From NCBI GenBank assembly GCA_010645155.1, contig JAAGOF010000300.1, positions 684,585-748,584 on the forward strand: a stretch of DNA of 64,000 nucleotides, given 5' to 3'. The position numbers and the translations under genes are program-made. Under the pieces are notes generated by a model. It did no database searches. It was not told the DNA's origin and was given only the letters and a program-made list of their open reading frames with translations. Positions 62,493-64,000 of this stretch are shown here, piece by piece; positions within the stretch are counted from its first letter, which is position 1; each line of letters opens with the position of its first letter. The DNA comes from Tigriopus japonicus (taxonomy: Eukaryota; Arthropoda; Copepoda; Harpacticoida; Harpacticidae).

Positions 62493-64000
62493 CTTGCTGC
62501 TTTCAATACCCTTTTGTTACTGATGTGATAATAAATTTGAAATATCAAGGCATCGTCAGTATCATGATTCAAAAATTTATTCAGTGGTTGAACTTGGTTT
62601 TGTGTCACTAACTGGATGGAGTCAGACAAAGCCCTTTAGGTCCGCATCCAGTCAATGGATTGGCATGGATAAGTACGTTTGCACTCAGCCCTCCGTCTGC
62701 TGTCTTGCAAACCTTACATAGGGTACTTCAAGTACAGCTGCACTTGACTGGCCACTTTAATGGTAAGTGCACGCCAAAGCTCAGACATGTGAACCATGAC
62801 ACGATAACGCTCTCAAACAACAATTATTTTATACAATGTTTATCCAAATATTTAAGGATGTTTTTAAAAGAGTCTTCTTGCTCAAGAAGTACAGAACCGA
62901 ATTGGTCTCCGAACCAACCTCTAGTTGGCCGGGATTCGAAGCTTAGGTCTGTTTTCCACGTACGATCGTGCCTTCAGGGGGCTTGGTCTTCTTCAGACTT
63001 CGCAACTGTGTCAAAATAGGTGTTAGGTGCACATGTACTCATGGCCGATTATGGCGAAAGAGGGTGAGGGCTGGCAAGAGAGAGAAAGAAAGAACAGGCG
63101 TGTTTCATCGTCACAGACGTAGTAGCATCCATTCACCGTTGAGCTTGTCAATGGCAAAGTTGCACTTGAGCTTGACGGTCGATCGGTGAATTTCTGAAAT
63201 ACGTCAGTGCAACTTTGTGAAAGAAGACTTTCCTAGTATGTGACGTGAGAGAGGAAGTGAACTTTGGGATAATAAGGGGTGAAACAACTACACAGTACGT
63301 GAACCTACTGCTTAAGATTGAGTGTCCAGACACTAATAATATTTCTGACTGAGTGATCCATGAAATATTTATGAGATCTGTGTGAGTTGTAAGGGAAAGT
63401 GGTCGATTTGTATTTGTGTTCGCTGTAGCGCACAAAACGTTAATCAGGCCAGAATAACGAACGCCATCCCAATCGGCCTTGAAGAGTAATCCTCCTATTA
63501 ATATTGTGAGTTAAAAAACGTGTTCCTATTCGTCTCATGTGAATTTCGCCCTTGCGCACACTTGGTGCATTTTTTCTCGCGGTAAACCACGCAACCACGG
63601 CATTTCATTACATCCTGTCGAAGGCCTACATACGTACTTCTCGTTTCAAATTTAGCCTAGATATATTTACCACATATGAATATTTTATAATCTGGCATGC
63701 CATTGATGGCACTAGAACACCAGATAGAAAAAATATGACGCATTTGCCTTGAAACTATCATACGAACCAAGTTCAAACTCTTGGCCTTTCCGTAAAATCA
63801 TATCAATAACCATGAATAAATCGGTAATTTTCGGACCGAATAAAAAGCTTTGCATCTTTTTATCGCCAAGCACACAAACCCGACCAAAAAGCAAATATAT
63901 CAAGGGACATTTTGTCCTGATCAGGGGTCGGCCCTAGAAGTTGAGTGTTCCTATACCATATCATACCAACTGCAAGAGCCTTAATGCCTCGTATCTAATG
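62493..64000. other. Right-end non-coding stretch
   Basis: No gene was recognised; the open frame at 62660-63019 (119 codons) has no family resemblance. At about 63919 the bases CAGGGGTCGGC copy the tip of the neighbouring hAT MITE and may mark another partial copy, but no second end is inside the window. Confidence 0.35.

Noticed and set aside
62660..63019. 119-codon plus-strand open frame at the right end
   Set aside because: No domain, repeats of Ser/Leu by chance composition, and no splice partner in the window.

Overview
The window is animal nuclear DNA, most likely from an arthropod and possibly a copepod-type crustacean. This is inferred from single-copy metazoan genes with 64-79 bp GT-AG introns beside multi-kilobase ones, an FMRFamide-receptor-like GPCR of arthropod type, and a dense mix of small DNA transposons. 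It is not a prokaryotic or viral sequence. One 20-base run of N marks an assembly gap. All gene models come from reading the sequence; splice sites were chosen by GT-AG, reading phase and family resemblance. Layout: 99-938 (minus) is an intronless SF3A2 gene, a U2 snRNP splicing factor. It is head to head with STT3A (plus, eight exons, 1959-5536), the catalytic subunit of oligosaccharyltransferase. The roughly 1 kb between them should hold both promoters and contains a 106 bp TA-flanked inverted-repeat element. Next comes a MITE-like element (6129-6284) and a decayed non-LTR retrotransposon on the minus strand (about 7087-10675) with a zinc-finger ORF1 and an endonuclease/reverse-transcriptase ORF2. 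A 130 bp stretch of it recurs perfectly in inverse orientation at 11355-11484, close to the gap. ASPP (p53-binding / PP1-regulatory family, plus) has two certain coding exons at 18623-21630 and a candidate first coding exon at 14362-14764 that joins in phase across a 3.9 kb intron carrying a hAT-type MITE. From about 21.8 to 28.9 kb no gene was recognised. A five-exon GPCR gene (minus) runs from 56365 down to 28945; its 508-residue product is assembled across introns of up to 13.8 kb. Those introns hold an inverted-repeat element (30300-30582), an internally deleted Tc1/mariner element (43449-44108), a tetranucleotide microsatellite that begins inside a splice donor, and long AT-rich DNA. The last 7.6 kb has no recognised gene but holds a T-rich element, a 23 bp tandem repeat and a clear nested insertion: a long-armed foldback element (61409-62233) inside the terminal repeat of a hAT MITE. 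The host genes are housekeeping (splicing, N-glycosylation), signalling scaffold (ASPP) and neuropeptide receptor genes; nothing suggests they act as one pathway. The most unusual points are the foldback element with its 7 bp target duplication, the ASPP first exon unlike the usual ASPP N-terminus, and the microsatellite at a GPCR splice donor.
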